Shown: piece by piece, positions 1 through 7,691 of the stretch | Layout: each line of letters begins with the position of its first letter | How positions within the stretch are numbered: the stretch's first letter is position 1 | Assembly: GCA_019752375.1 (NCBI GenBank) | Contig: JAIEMG010000197.1 | Coordinates: forward strand, 1-34,666 | Length of the DNA stretch: 34,666 nt | DNA from: Gemmataceae bacterium | Lineage (GTDB): Bacteria; Planctomycetota; Planctomycetia; Gemmatales; Gemmataceae | Direction: 5' to 3' | Made by a program: the position numbers and the translations under genes | The notes under the pieces: model-generated | What the model saw: only the letters and a program-made list of their open reading frames with translations | The model's database searches: none | Told to the model about the DNA's origin: nothing

Positions 1-74
1 ACACTCTTGTCTGGCCGGCCAGACAAGAGTGTCTGGCCCACCGAACACAACCATTCTCTACCGCGCGAAGTATA
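1..74. repeat. REPIN-like twin palindrome, copy A (cut by window edge)
   Basis: Positions 1-32 are a perfect palindrome. The right half is itself a hairpin: GGCCAGACA (17-25), loop AGAG, TGTCTGGCC (30-38). The left half carries the complementary loop CTCT (4-7), and its outer stem lies outside the window. The sequence after the palindrome, to position 74, aligns without gaps to the same flank of the copy at 15493-15573, ending in GAAGTATA in both. The repeat unit is therefore longer than the palindrome alone. No coding content is seen. Confidence 0.8.
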
Positions 75-140
75 ACGAGGTGGCGTGTGTAGCCCGTTCG
101 CTCATCGGGATTCCGTCCTCCTCGCATTCCCGGCTGGCAC

Positions 141-169
141 TTGCGATGCACTCCGTTGCCTGGTAAAAG
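141..169 (+). promoter_or_regulatory. possible sigma-70-type promoter for the first LRR kinase
   Basis: TTGCGA (141-146) and TAAAAG (164-169) are separated by 17 bases and lie about 95 bases upstream of the chosen kinase start. Both hexamers are only moderate matches, and planctomycete promoters are poorly characterised, so this is a weak call. Confidence 0.22.
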
Positions 170-262
170 GGTCTGGGTTCCCCTCTCCCTGCAAGGTGGT
201 GACGTTTGATCGACAGCGTCCCGGCGGCGGCCGGTGATTCGCTTTCCTGTCGAGGCTCGCTC

Positions 263-3028
263 ATGGAATCCTCGAAGCCCACCGGAAGTCCAAAGGCTCA
301 AGGCAGCCCCGTTTCGATCTCGCAATTCGTGCAGTCTCTCATCGAGAGCGGCTTGTTGCCCGCGGCAGAGGTGCAAGCCCTGGCCGCCGACATCGTTCCT
401 GGCCAGACGGACGACGCCAAGGCCTTTGCACTGAGTCTCGTCAAGCAGAAGAAGCTGACGTCCTACCAGGCCGCCATGCTCTACCAGGGTAAGACTCGCG
501 GCCTGATCCTTGGCAACTACGTCATTCTCGAAAAGCTCGGTCAGGGCGGCATGGGCATGGTCTACAAGGCGCGGCACCGGCGCCTGGACCGCATCGTTGC
601 CCTCAAGGTCCTGCCGCCGGCGGTGACCAAGAACCCCTCGGCCGTTCAGCGGTTCCAGCGCGAAGTGCAGGCGGCGGCCCAGCTGAACCATCCGAACATC
701 GTCCGCGCCTACGACGCCGACAAGGCAGGCGCCGTCCATTTCATGGTCATGGAGTTCGTCGAGGGCAGCGACCTGGCGCGCACGGTCAAAGCGCAAGGGC
801 CGCTTGCGGTGGGACAGGCCATCCAGTGCATTCGGCAGGCCGCGACCGGATTGGCGGCGGCCCATGCGGCGGGCGTCATTCACCGCGACATCAAGCCGGG
901 CAACCTGCTGCTCGACAGCAAGGGGATCGTCAAGGTCCTCGACATGGGACTGGCCCGCATGGACACCGGCAACACGCCGACGGATGACGTGACGGCCGAC
1001 GAGATCACCAAGTCCGGCAGCATTCTCGGCACCATCGATTACATGGCGCCCGAGCAGGCGATCAACACCAAGCGCGCGGACCAACGGGCGGACGTGTACA
1101 GTCTGGGCTGCACCCTCTTTTACCTGCTGACCGGCCAGTCCATGTACCGCGGCGAAACCGCGATGGAAAAACTGCTGGCGCACCGCGAGGCGCCGATTCC
1201 TCCCTTGCTGGACGTCCGCCCGGAAGTGCCCGCCGACCTGGATGCCGTCTTTCAGCGCATGGTCGCCAAGAAGCCGGATGACCGCATTCAATCCATGGTC
1301 GAGGTGGTCGCCGAGCTCGAAGGCGTTGGTTCCGAGGACGGCAAGCGACTGACGGCACTGCGCGGAGTGGCGGCGGTCTCGTCCGGACCTGCCTCGGACG
1401 TCCATCTGGACGAAACTCAGGCCGACTTCGTCAGTGCAACCGGCACCAGCTTTCGCCGTTCATCCCCGAAGCTCGGTAAGGCGTGGTGGCTAATCGGCGG
1501 CGGCGTGGCGGCAGCGGGACTGGTTCTCTCTGTCGTTGTCGTCAGCACCATGGGCGGCAAAATCGCCCCAACGGATGGCGGCAAGCCGATCGCACAACCG
1601 TCGAACACCAACAAGAGCATTGCCGGCATCGACGACGATTGGCTGCGCTCGGTCGCGAAGATGCGAACTGCTGAACAGATCGAGGCCGTGGTCCAGCGAT
1701 TACGCGAATTGAATCCCGGTTTCGACGGCAAGCTCGCACGCAGGCTCGACGCGGATGGCGAGGTAACGACCGTTGAGTTGCTGTCCGACCACCTCGCGAA
1801 CATTTCGCCGCTGCGCGCATTTCCAAAGCTTAAAGAGGTTCGATGTAACGGCAGCGCCGCCGGAAAGGGCAAACTCGCGGACTTATCGCCACTGCGGGGC
1901 ATGGCGCTGGAACGGCTGGAATGCGGTTGGACTGAGGTGAGCGACCTGTCGCCGCTGGCGGGCATGCCGTTGAAATACCTCAACTGTGGCGGCACCAAGG
2001 TTTCCAGCCTCGCGCCTCTGGAGCGCATGCCCTTGGTTCACCTGCATTGTTTGAACAGTCTCGTGCGCGACCTTAAGCCCCTCGTTGGCATGAAGCTGAC
2101 GTATTGCAATGTAGGAGCCACTGCGATCAACGACCTGAAGCCACTGACGGGCATGCCCCTGAAAAGCCTGTACTGCCACGATACTGGAATCCAGGACCTT
2201 CAACCGCTCGCCGGCATGAAGCAGCTGGATGTACTCCACGTTCACCGCACCAAGGTCAAGGATCTGACGCCGATTCAGGACCTACAGCTGACCAGCCTGG
2301 ACCTCGGGGGGACCGCGGTGGCGGAACTGGCGCCGGTCCGGAAGATGCGCCTGACCTGGTTCAGCTGCGCTCGCACCAATGTGACGGACCTGACGCCGCT
2401 GTCTGGCATGCCCATCGAGTACCTGGACATCCGCGACTCCCGCATCCCCGACCTGACGCCGTTGAAGACCATGCAGCTCAAGCACCTTCACCTGGAAGCG
2501 CCGTCGGAACGCAACCAGGAAGTGGTGCGGTCGCTCAAGACGATCCTGACACTCAATGGCGTCCCGGTCAATTACCAGTGGGTGAGGAGCTGGCGCTTGC
2601 TGGGGCCCTTTGCCCGGGAGGCCGCCACGCCATTTTCGCTTGCACCCGACGGAGCCATTGCAACCGCCGACCTGGAGCGTAAATTCGCGGGCAAGAACGA
2701 ACAGCCTGTCACCTGGCAGGTGCAAACCGCAAGCCCGCTGGGGTTCGTCGGCATCAAGTCCGTGGACAACGCCAGCGCCTTTGGCTATGCCGTGATCGAA
2801 TCGGCGTCGGACCGTGAGACGACTTTGCTCGTCGGCAGCGACGATGGAATCGTCATCTGGCTCAATGGCAGCAAAGTCCACGAAGCCAGACTGAACCGGC
2901 AATGGAAAGCGGACAGCGATCGCGTACCGGTCCGCCTCCGCAAGGGCAGCAATCCGATCCTGATTCGCTGTGACAACACCATCGGTCTATGGGGCTTTAG
3001 TATCGCGATGCCCTCGGACAGCCGATAG
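263..3028 (+). CDS. membrane Ser/Thr protein kinase with LRR sensor domain (tandem copy 1)
   Basis: This is a PknB-type (Hanks-type) Ser/Thr kinase of 921 aa. An N-terminal helical module (about residues 15-80, with FVQSLIESGLL and LTSYQAAML) precedes the kinase domain. That domain has a glycine loop GQGGMG near 92, HRD at 207-209, DMG in place of DFG at 227-229, and a GTIDYMAPEQ activation-segment end. A proline- and Ser-rich linker leads to one transmembrane helix at about 408-430. Ten 21-residue leucine-rich units follow at about 541-750, with consensus LxPLxGMxLxxLxCxxTxVxD, then a C-terminal jelly-roll-like domain with DDGIVIWLNG. Predicted topology is cytoplasmic kinase and external sensor. 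An upstream TTG at 206 keeps the frame open, but the ATG at 263 matches the start of the downstream paralogue. The ligand is unknown. Confidence 0.93.
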   Translation: MESSKPTGSPKAQGSPVSISQFVQSLIESGLLPAAEVQALAADIVPGQTDDAKAFALSLVKQKKLTSYQAAMLYQGKTRGLILGNYVILEKLGQGGMGMVYKARHRRLDRIVALKVLPPAVTKNPSAVQRFQREVQAAAQLNHPNIVRAYDADKAGAVHFMVMEFVEGSDLARTVKAQGPLAVGQAIQCIRQAATGLAAAHAAGVIHRDIKPGNLLLDSKGIVKVLDMGLARMDTGNTPTDDVTADEITKSGSILGTIDYMAPEQAINTKRADQRADVYSLGCTLFYLLTGQSMYRGETAMEKLLAHREAPIPPLLDVRPEVPADLDAVFQRMVAKKPDDRIQSMVEVVAELEGVGSEDGKRLTALRGVAAVSSGPASDVHLDETQADFVSATGTSFRRSSPKLGKAWWLIGGGVAAAGLVLSVVVVSTMGGKIAPTDGGKPIAQPSNTNKSIAGIDDDWLRSVAKMRTAEQIEAVVQRLRELNPGFDGKLARRLDADGEVTTVELLSDHLANISPLRAFPKLKEVRCNGSAAGKGKLADLSPLRGMALERLECGWTEVSDLSPLAGMPLKYLNCGGTKVSSLAPLERMPLVHLHCLNSLVRDLKPLVGMKLTYCNVGATAINDLKPLTGMPLKSLYCHDTGIQDLQPLAGMKQLDVLHVHRTKVKDLTPIQDLQLTSLDLGGTAVAELAPVRKMRLTWFSCARTNVTDLTPLSGMPIEYLDIRDSRIPDLTPLKTMQLKHLHLEAPSERNQEVVRSLKTILTLNGVPVNYQWVRSWRLLGPFAREAATPFSLAPDGAIATADLERKFAGKNEQPVTWQVQTASPLGFVGIKSVDNASAFGYAVIESASDRETTLLVGSDDGIVIWLNGSKVHEARLNRQWKADSDRVPVRLRKGSNPILIRCDNTIGLWGFSIAMPSDSR

Positions 3029-3165
3029 GCGCTAAACCTGCATCAACTTGCGGGCGGCGCCAGGCATCAATACAAACGCTGGAGCGATTGTGCGCGAAGG
3101 GGCACTGGTGCGTCCTTCGCTTCGCGGATATCATTTGAGCACTCCTTTCTGCCGAGGCCATCCGT

Positions 3166-5616
3166 ATGGAACCCATCCAAGCGTTGGGGGGTTCGGATCC
3201 TCTCGCTCCCGGAGCGGCCCCTGTGTCCGTTGCCCAGTTCGTCCACTCCCTGCGCGAAAGCGGCCTGCTGCCGTCCGCGGAGGTGCAGGCACTGGCGGCC
3301 AACGTGCCGGCAAGCCGCAATGCCGACGGCAAGCGGTTCGCCCAGGACCTGGTCGAGCAACAGAAGCTGACGCGTTACCAGGCTGCCATGCTCTATCAGG
3401 GCAAGGTCAAGGGCCTGGTGCTCGGCCACTATGTCATCCTGGACAAGCTGGGCCAGGGCGGCATGGGCATGGTCTTCAAGGCCAGGCATCGGCAGCTGAA
3501 TCGGATCGTGGCGCTCAAGGTGCTGCCGCCGGCCGTCGGCAAGGACCCCGCCGCCGTCAAGCGCTTCGAACGCGAAGTGCGGGCTGCCTCGCAGCTGAAT
3601 CACCCGCACATCGTCGCCGCCCAGGACGCCGACCAGGCCGATGGCATCCATTTCCTGGTGATGGACTACATCGACGGCAGCGACCTGTCCCAGCTTGTCA
3701 AGCGACAGGGACCGCTCTCCGTCAGCCTGGCGCTGGCGTGCATCCTCCAAGCCGGGCGCGGGTTGGCTGCGGCCCATGCAGCGGGCATCACCCATCGCGA
3801 CATCAAGCCAGGCAACCTGCTCATCGATGCCAAAGGCACCGTCAAGGTCCTCGACCTGGGCCTGGCACGCTTCGACACCGGTAATACGGCAAGCCCGCAG
3901 ACCACTTCGTCCGATGACTTGACCCGCACGGGCAGCATCCTCGGCACGACCGATTACATGGCGCCGGAGCAGGCCGTCAACACCAAGCGCGCGGATCATC
4001 GGGCCGACATCTACAGTTTGGGCTGCACGTTGTTCTACCTGCTCACCGGCCGGTCGATGTACGGCGGCGAAACGTCCATGGAGCGTCTGCTCGCACATCG
4101 GGAGCAGCCGATCCCGTCTTTACGGCAGGCAAGGTCCGACGTTCCCGCGGTCCTCGATACGGTCTTTCAACGCATGGTCGCCAAGCGTCCCGAGGACCGG
4201 TACGCATCCATGACCGCAGTGCTGGCCGACCTGGAAGCCTGTGCCGAGCATGCCACGCTGCCGCCACGGCCGCGCCGCATTCGCCGCTGGGGCCTTGCCG
4301 GCGCCTTTTCCATGGCCGCCCTGGTGATCCTCGCCTTTGCCGCGATGCGGCCGACGGAACGCACCGGTCCTCCGCAGTCTTCCGAGTCGAATGCTTCAGC
4401 GACCAGCCCCGCCACGCCACCGCCCACGCGCGTGACCGTCCCGCTGTCGGGCGTGGACGAAAAGCGCATCAAGGAGATCCGGGGGAAATCACCGCAGGAA
4501 CAGGTCAGCGCCGTCGCGGCGTGGATGAAGGAACTCAATCCGAAATTTGATGGCGTGCTGACGCCGCGCATCGAAGGGCCCGCGGTCATCGGACTTTCCT
4601 TCAACTCCCGCTACGTGACCAATCTGGTGCCGATTCAAACCTTGTCGGCATTGCGTATTCTGCATTGCGGCGCTACGTTTCAGAACCGCAGCAAGCTGAG
4701 CGATCTATCGCCATTGGCGGGCCTCAACCTTCATGAGTTGGACTGCGCCTGCACCGACGTTCGCGACCTGTCGCCGCTTCGCGGCATGAAGTTGAATCGA
4801 CTCTCCATTCGCGAAACCAAGGTCGCCAGCCTGGCGGACCTCTCCTCGATGCCGCTCACGTCGCTGACCTTCTCCGACACATCAGTCCACGACCTCGCGC
4901 CATTGACCGGAATGCCTCTGCAATTGCTGGAATGCTGGCGCACCCCCGTTCACGACTTGCGGTCCGTGAACAAGACGACGCTCAAGCTGCTCAATTGTGG
5001 CGAGACCAAGGTCGAAGACCTGTCGCCCCTGGCCGGCGGCGCCCTGGAGGAGTTTCGCGGCTCGCTTTCCCCGGAGCGAACGGAAGAAGTGCTGCGCGGC
5101 TTTCCACTGCTGCGAAAGTTCAACGACACGGTTGTGCTGGACGTGCGCAAGGCGCTGGACGAGACCAAGGCCATCCCGCGCTGGCAAGTCCTGAAGCCGT
5201 TCCCGCAGAAGGCGTCTTTACCGTTCGATCTTCGCGGCAACGCGGGTGCGCTGGTTCCGGCCGAATTCAACCGCAAGTACGACGGGCTTGGCAACCAGCT
5301 CGTCGCCTGGCAGCAGCAGGACGCCAGTCCGATGGGCCTCGTATCGCTCAAGCCCGCCGCGGAGAATGCCAGCGCCTTCGCGTACGCCATCCTCGAATCC
5401 CCGGCGGAGCGTACCGTTGACTTCTTGACGGGGGGCGACGACTTCCTCACCGTCTGGGTCAATGGCGAGCCCGTCCACGAGGTGCGCCAACCGCGTGCAT
5501 GGATGGTCAACACCGACCGCTTCCGCGTAAGGCTGCGAAAGGGCGCCAATCACATCATGGTTCGCTGCGATAACCTGAAAGGCGAATGGGCGTTCAGCGT
5601 CCGCGTTAGCCGCTGA
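3166..5616 (+). CDS. membrane Ser/Thr protein kinase with LRR sensor domain (tandem copy 2)
   Basis: This 816-aa protein is a paralogue of the gene ending 137 bases upstream and has the same domain order. It has the N-terminal helical module (FVHSLRESGLL, LTRYQAAML), a glycine loop GQGGMG at 96-101, HRD at 210-212, DLG at 230-232 and a TDYMAPEQ activation-segment end. One transmembrane helix lies at about 375-394. Only about six 21-residue LRR units follow (LSPLAGLNLHELDC onward), against ten in copy 1. The C-terminal domain matches copy 1 closely (VWVNGEPVHEVR, VRLRKGANHIMVRCDN). The pair looks like a tandem duplication followed by gain or loss of LRR units. A kinase active in the cytoplasm with an extracytoplasmic binding domain is inferred. 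No phosphorylation target is visible nearby. Confidence 0.93.
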   Translation: MEPIQALGGSDPLAPGAAPVSVAQFVHSLRESGLLPSAEVQALAANVPASRNADGKRFAQDLVEQQKLTRYQAAMLYQGKVKGLVLGHYVILDKLGQGGMGMVFKARHRQLNRIVALKVLPPAVGKDPAAVKRFEREVRAASQLNHPHIVAAQDADQADGIHFLVMDYIDGSDLSQLVKRQGPLSVSLALACILQAGRGLAAAHAAGITHRDIKPGNLLIDAKGTVKVLDLGLARFDTGNTASPQTTSSDDLTRTGSILGTTDYMAPEQAVNTKRADHRADIYSLGCTLFYLLTGRSMYGGETSMERLLAHREQPIPSLRQARSDVPAVLDTVFQRMVAKRPEDRYASMTAVLADLEACAEHATLPPRPRRIRRWGLAGAFSMAALVILAFAAMRPTERTGPPQSSESNASATSPATPPPTRVTVPLSGVDEKRIKEIRGKSPQEQVSAVAAWMKELNPKFDGVLTPRIEGPAVIGLSFNSRYVTNLVPIQTLSALRILHCGATFQNRSKLSDLSPLAGLNLHELDCACTDVRDLSPLRGMKLNRLSIRETKVASLADLSSMPLTSLTFSDTSVHDLAPLTGMPLQLLECWRTPVHDLRSVNKTTLKLLNCGETKVEDLSPLAGGALEEFRGSLSPERTEEVLRGFPLLRKFNDTVVLDVRKALDETKAIPRWQVLKPFPQKASLPFDLRGNAGALVPAEFNRKYDGLGNQLVAWQQQDASPMGLVSLKPAAENASAFAYAILESPAERTVDFLTGGDDFLTVWVNGEPVHEVRQPRAWMVNTDRFRVRLRKGANHIMVRCDNLKGEWAFSVRVSR

Positions 5617-5622
5617 GCGGCG

Positions 5623-5889
5623 ATGCAGGGAGTATGGACCGTCAACCATCTGGCCTGTGCCTACGATTTCACTTGGCAAATGGGGACGTGGTACTGGTTC
5701 CAGCTCAAGATGGAAGACGGCGTCCTCTACGGCAAGGTGTGGACGGATGGCGACGCCGAGCCGACAACCTGGTTGTTCACGCAACGGGGCTGGGCGAACC
5801 GCAGCGGTGGAGCGGTTGCGCTCAACGGCGGCTCGGCGGGGAGCGGCGGTTCCGCCACCGATGACGTGGCGATAAGGCAGCCAGGCTAG
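5623..5889 (+). pseudogene. orphan C-terminal fragment of a jelly-roll/LamG-like domain
   Basis: An 88-codon frame begins 6 bases after the kinase stop codon. The motifs GTWYWFQLKMEDG, KVWTDGDAEP and TDDVAI resemble, from memory, the last strands of concanavalin-like or DUF1080-type domains that often end planctomycete proteins (typically WYRFRLQV, KVWPDGEAEP, FDDVSV). The N-terminal two thirds of such a domain are missing, and no ribosome-binding site separate from the upstream gene is evident. I read it as a decayed remnant, perhaps the end of a third sensor gene lost by recombination. It could still be translated by coupling to the kinase. Confidence 0.55.
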
Positions 5890-5966
5890 TGCCCGATCCA
5901 AGCTAAATATTGGGGTTGGCAAGACCGAGGTTCTCGACGACACTTCCAGGCACAAGGAGGTGTCCC

Positions 5967-6262
5967 ATGAACAAGAAGCATATCGTCCGGCTGTCGGTTG
6001 CGGAACGCGGCGTGTGTCAGGAATCGTCAAGCGGCTCAAGGGGACTTCGGAAAAAGTGAAGCGGGCACAGATACTGCTTCGTGCGGATGCAGAGGGTCCG
6101 GGATGGCACGGCGTTCCCGCGCGGGCCTACATCAAGCGGATCAGCTTTTGCTATACGCCGAAGCACGGCAGTTGGCTGAACGTCGCCGAAATCGGGATCT
6201 GGTCAGACAAAACGAATGCCAAGCAACGCGGAGTGGACTGGCAATTCAAAATGGGTGCAGCT
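5967..6262 (+). pseudogene. decayed IS630-family transposase
   Basis: An AAGGAGG ribosome-binding site (5954-5960) precedes an ATG at 5967. The reading MNKKHIVRLSVAERGVCQE shifts frame near 6021-6023 to IVKRLKGTSEKVKRAQILLR and ADAEGPGW, which is the N-terminal helix-turn-helix start of IS630-type transposases. The sequence then jumps to YTPKHGSWLNVAEI, a motif from near the family C-terminus, and after a second gap to GVDWQF. Most of the DDE catalytic core, roughly 190 residues by comparison with the usual protein, is missing. One frameshift and two internal deletions make it non-functional. Clear terminal inverted repeats were not found. Confidence 0.8.
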
Positions 6263-6490
6263 GCTAATTCTACAGGATGAGCTTGAGTAGCAGATGCCCT
6301 GTTTTTCAGAGTCTTCTCAAAGCTCGTGTCAGTTTCGTGCTGCAATCGCTGCCCAAATTTGGGCATTAATGGTCGATTTTCCGGTCTCCGAATGGCCGAA
6401 AACCTTGTTTTTCCCGTGTAGGATTGCTGTTTCCCTTGTAGAAAACGCAGTTGCACCCATTCAAAATCGACGACGCCCGGATAAAATTGA
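6263..6490. other. AT-richer non-coding stretch between two gene remnants
   Basis: This stretch is visibly lower in GC than the rest of the window, with T-rich runs such as CCTTGTTTTTCCC and TGTTTCCCTTG. An open frame on the plus strand (6294-6530) has no recognisable motif. Together with the flanking broken genes it looks like residue of transferred DNA. Confidence 0.4.
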
Positions 6491-6829
6491 AGAGGCTGTA
6501 CCCGAAGATTTAGGGTGGATGAAGCACTAAATGCTCTTGCCCGTAAGGACGCCTATACTTCCGTCAACAGGCTCGGAGTTATTTACCTCTTTCAAGTGGG
6601 CGCGGCGACCGAGGCAATCAAATTTCCATGGGAAGCGATGGAGAAAAAGCACCCATGAGTAACGCAAAAGAAAATCATTGAGGCGATCAGAAACCATACA
6701 GATAGCATCCGGTTAGTTGATGTTTTTAAAGACAATGACGTTTTCGGCCTGGATAAGCTAATCCTTCGCGCTAAGAAGCGAGGATTCTACGCCCTCAATT
6801 GCGACCTAGCTAGAACCATCCGCCGGTGA
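6491..6829 (+). pseudogene. broken coding remnant, unknown family, in-frame TGA
   Basis: One continuous frame reads DEALNALARKDAYTSVNRLG and continues to KFPWEAMEKKHP. It meets TGA at 6656-6658, then resumes in the same frame as VTQKKIIEAIRNHTDSIR and DVFGLDKLILRAKKRGFYAL, ending at TGA 6827-6829. The amino-acid composition is protein-like (mixed charged and hydrophobic, helix-prone), unlike the Arg/Pro/Ala-rich shadow frames of this genome, and base composition is lower in GC. No start codon with a ribosome-binding site is seen. An ATG at 6655 overlaps the stop, so two genes with a frameshift is an alternative. It overlaps the 3' end of the next gene by 20 bases. Family not recognised. Confidence 0.4.
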
Positions 6830-7568
6830 TCGGCAGAGTTTGTCCGGTGATGTAGGCGCTTTCCTCGCAGGCCAGGAAGAGCACGGCATGGGCGACGTCT
6901 TCCGGGCGGCCCACGCGGCCGACGGGGATCTGCTTCTCGTACTCGGCCAGCACCTCCGCCTTCAGGCCGCCGAGCATGGGCGTCTGAATAACGCCGGGCG
7001 CCACGGCATTGACCGTGATGCCGCGCCGCGCCAGTTCCTTGGACAGGACCTTCGTCAGTGCGATCACGCCGGCCTTGGCTGCGGCGTAATTCGCCTGGCC
7101 GTGAAAGCCGGTGATGCCCGAGATCGACGCAATGTTGACGATCCGGCCGCCATCGCGCAGGATCTCGGCCCCGAGCTTGGAGCAGAAGAAGACGCCGTCC
7201 AGGTTGGTGTCGAGGACACTGTGCCAGTCTTCCTCGGTCATCTTCTTGACCGTACGATCGCGCAGGATACCGGCATTATTGACAATGATGTCCAGCCCGC
7301 CGGCGACCTCCTTGATCTTGCCCATGAGCGTCTGCACCGACTCGAAACTGCGCACGTCCGCTTCGATGAGATGCACCGGCACCCGATGCTTCCGCAGGCG
7401 CTCGGCCGTTTCCTCGGCGTCGCGGCGATTGTCGCCGGCCGGATCGGCGAAGAAGTTGACGATGCAGGTAGTGCCGGCGCGCGCGAACGCTTCCAGGATG
7501 GCCGCACCCATGCCCCGCGAGCTGCCGGTTACCAGAGCCACCTTGCCCGGAAAACTGTATGTGACCAT
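6810..7568 (-). CDS. FabG-like short-chain dehydrogenase/reductase
   Basis: This 252-aa classical SDR has the NAD(P)-binding TGSSRGMG at 14-21 and NNAG at 97-100. The catalytic tetrad is N122, S148, Y161 and K165 (YAAAK), with PG at 191-192 and a C-terminal ITGGWF typical of 3-oxoacyl-ACP reductases. NADPH-dependent reduction of a 3-oxoacyl thioester or a related ketone is likely. Without neighbouring fatty-acid genes, the FabG assignment stays at subfamily level. The frame is open further upstream, but the ATG at 7568 gives the normal SDR N-terminus (MVTYSFPGKVALVTGSSRG). Cytoplasmic. Confidence 0.93.
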   Translation of the reverse strand: MVTYSFPGKVALVTGSSRGMGAAILEAFARAGTTCIVNFFADPAGDNRRDAEETAERLRKHRVPVHLIEADVRSFESVQTLMGKIKEVAGGLDIIVNNAGILRDRTVKKMTEEDWHSVLDTNLDGVFFCSKLGAEILRDGGRIVNIASISGITGFHGQANYAAAKAGVIALTKVLSKELARRGITVNAVAPGVIQTPMLGGLKAEVLAEYEKQIPVGRVGRPEDVAHAVLFLACEESAYITGQTLPITGGWF

Positions 7569-7691
7569 GTGCGGTTGCCTGCCAGAGGTCGGTGTGATTT
7601 GGGCGTGAAATGTCTGCCCATGCAGCGGTGTTCTAGGCGGTGAGGCGGGGACTTTCAAGCACGCGGGAGGCAGACGCTGCCGAGCATTGTC

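Noticed and set aside
227..229. DMG or DLG in place of DFG in the membrane kinases as a sign of pseudokinases (residues 227-229 of the first kinase)
   Set aside because: The metal-binding Asp, HRD motif and glycine loop are all present, and DMG/DLG variants are frequent in active bacterial kinases, so activity is still expected.
206..262. TTG start giving a 19-residue extension to the first LRR kinase
   Set aside because: The tandem paralogue starts at the position equivalent to ATG 263, and the extension shows no conserved residues.
3029..3165. Weak hairpin GCGAAGG/CCTTCGC between the tandem kinases as a terminator
   Set aside because: Only 7 pairs around a 13-base loop and no T-tract, so it is not distinguishable from chance.
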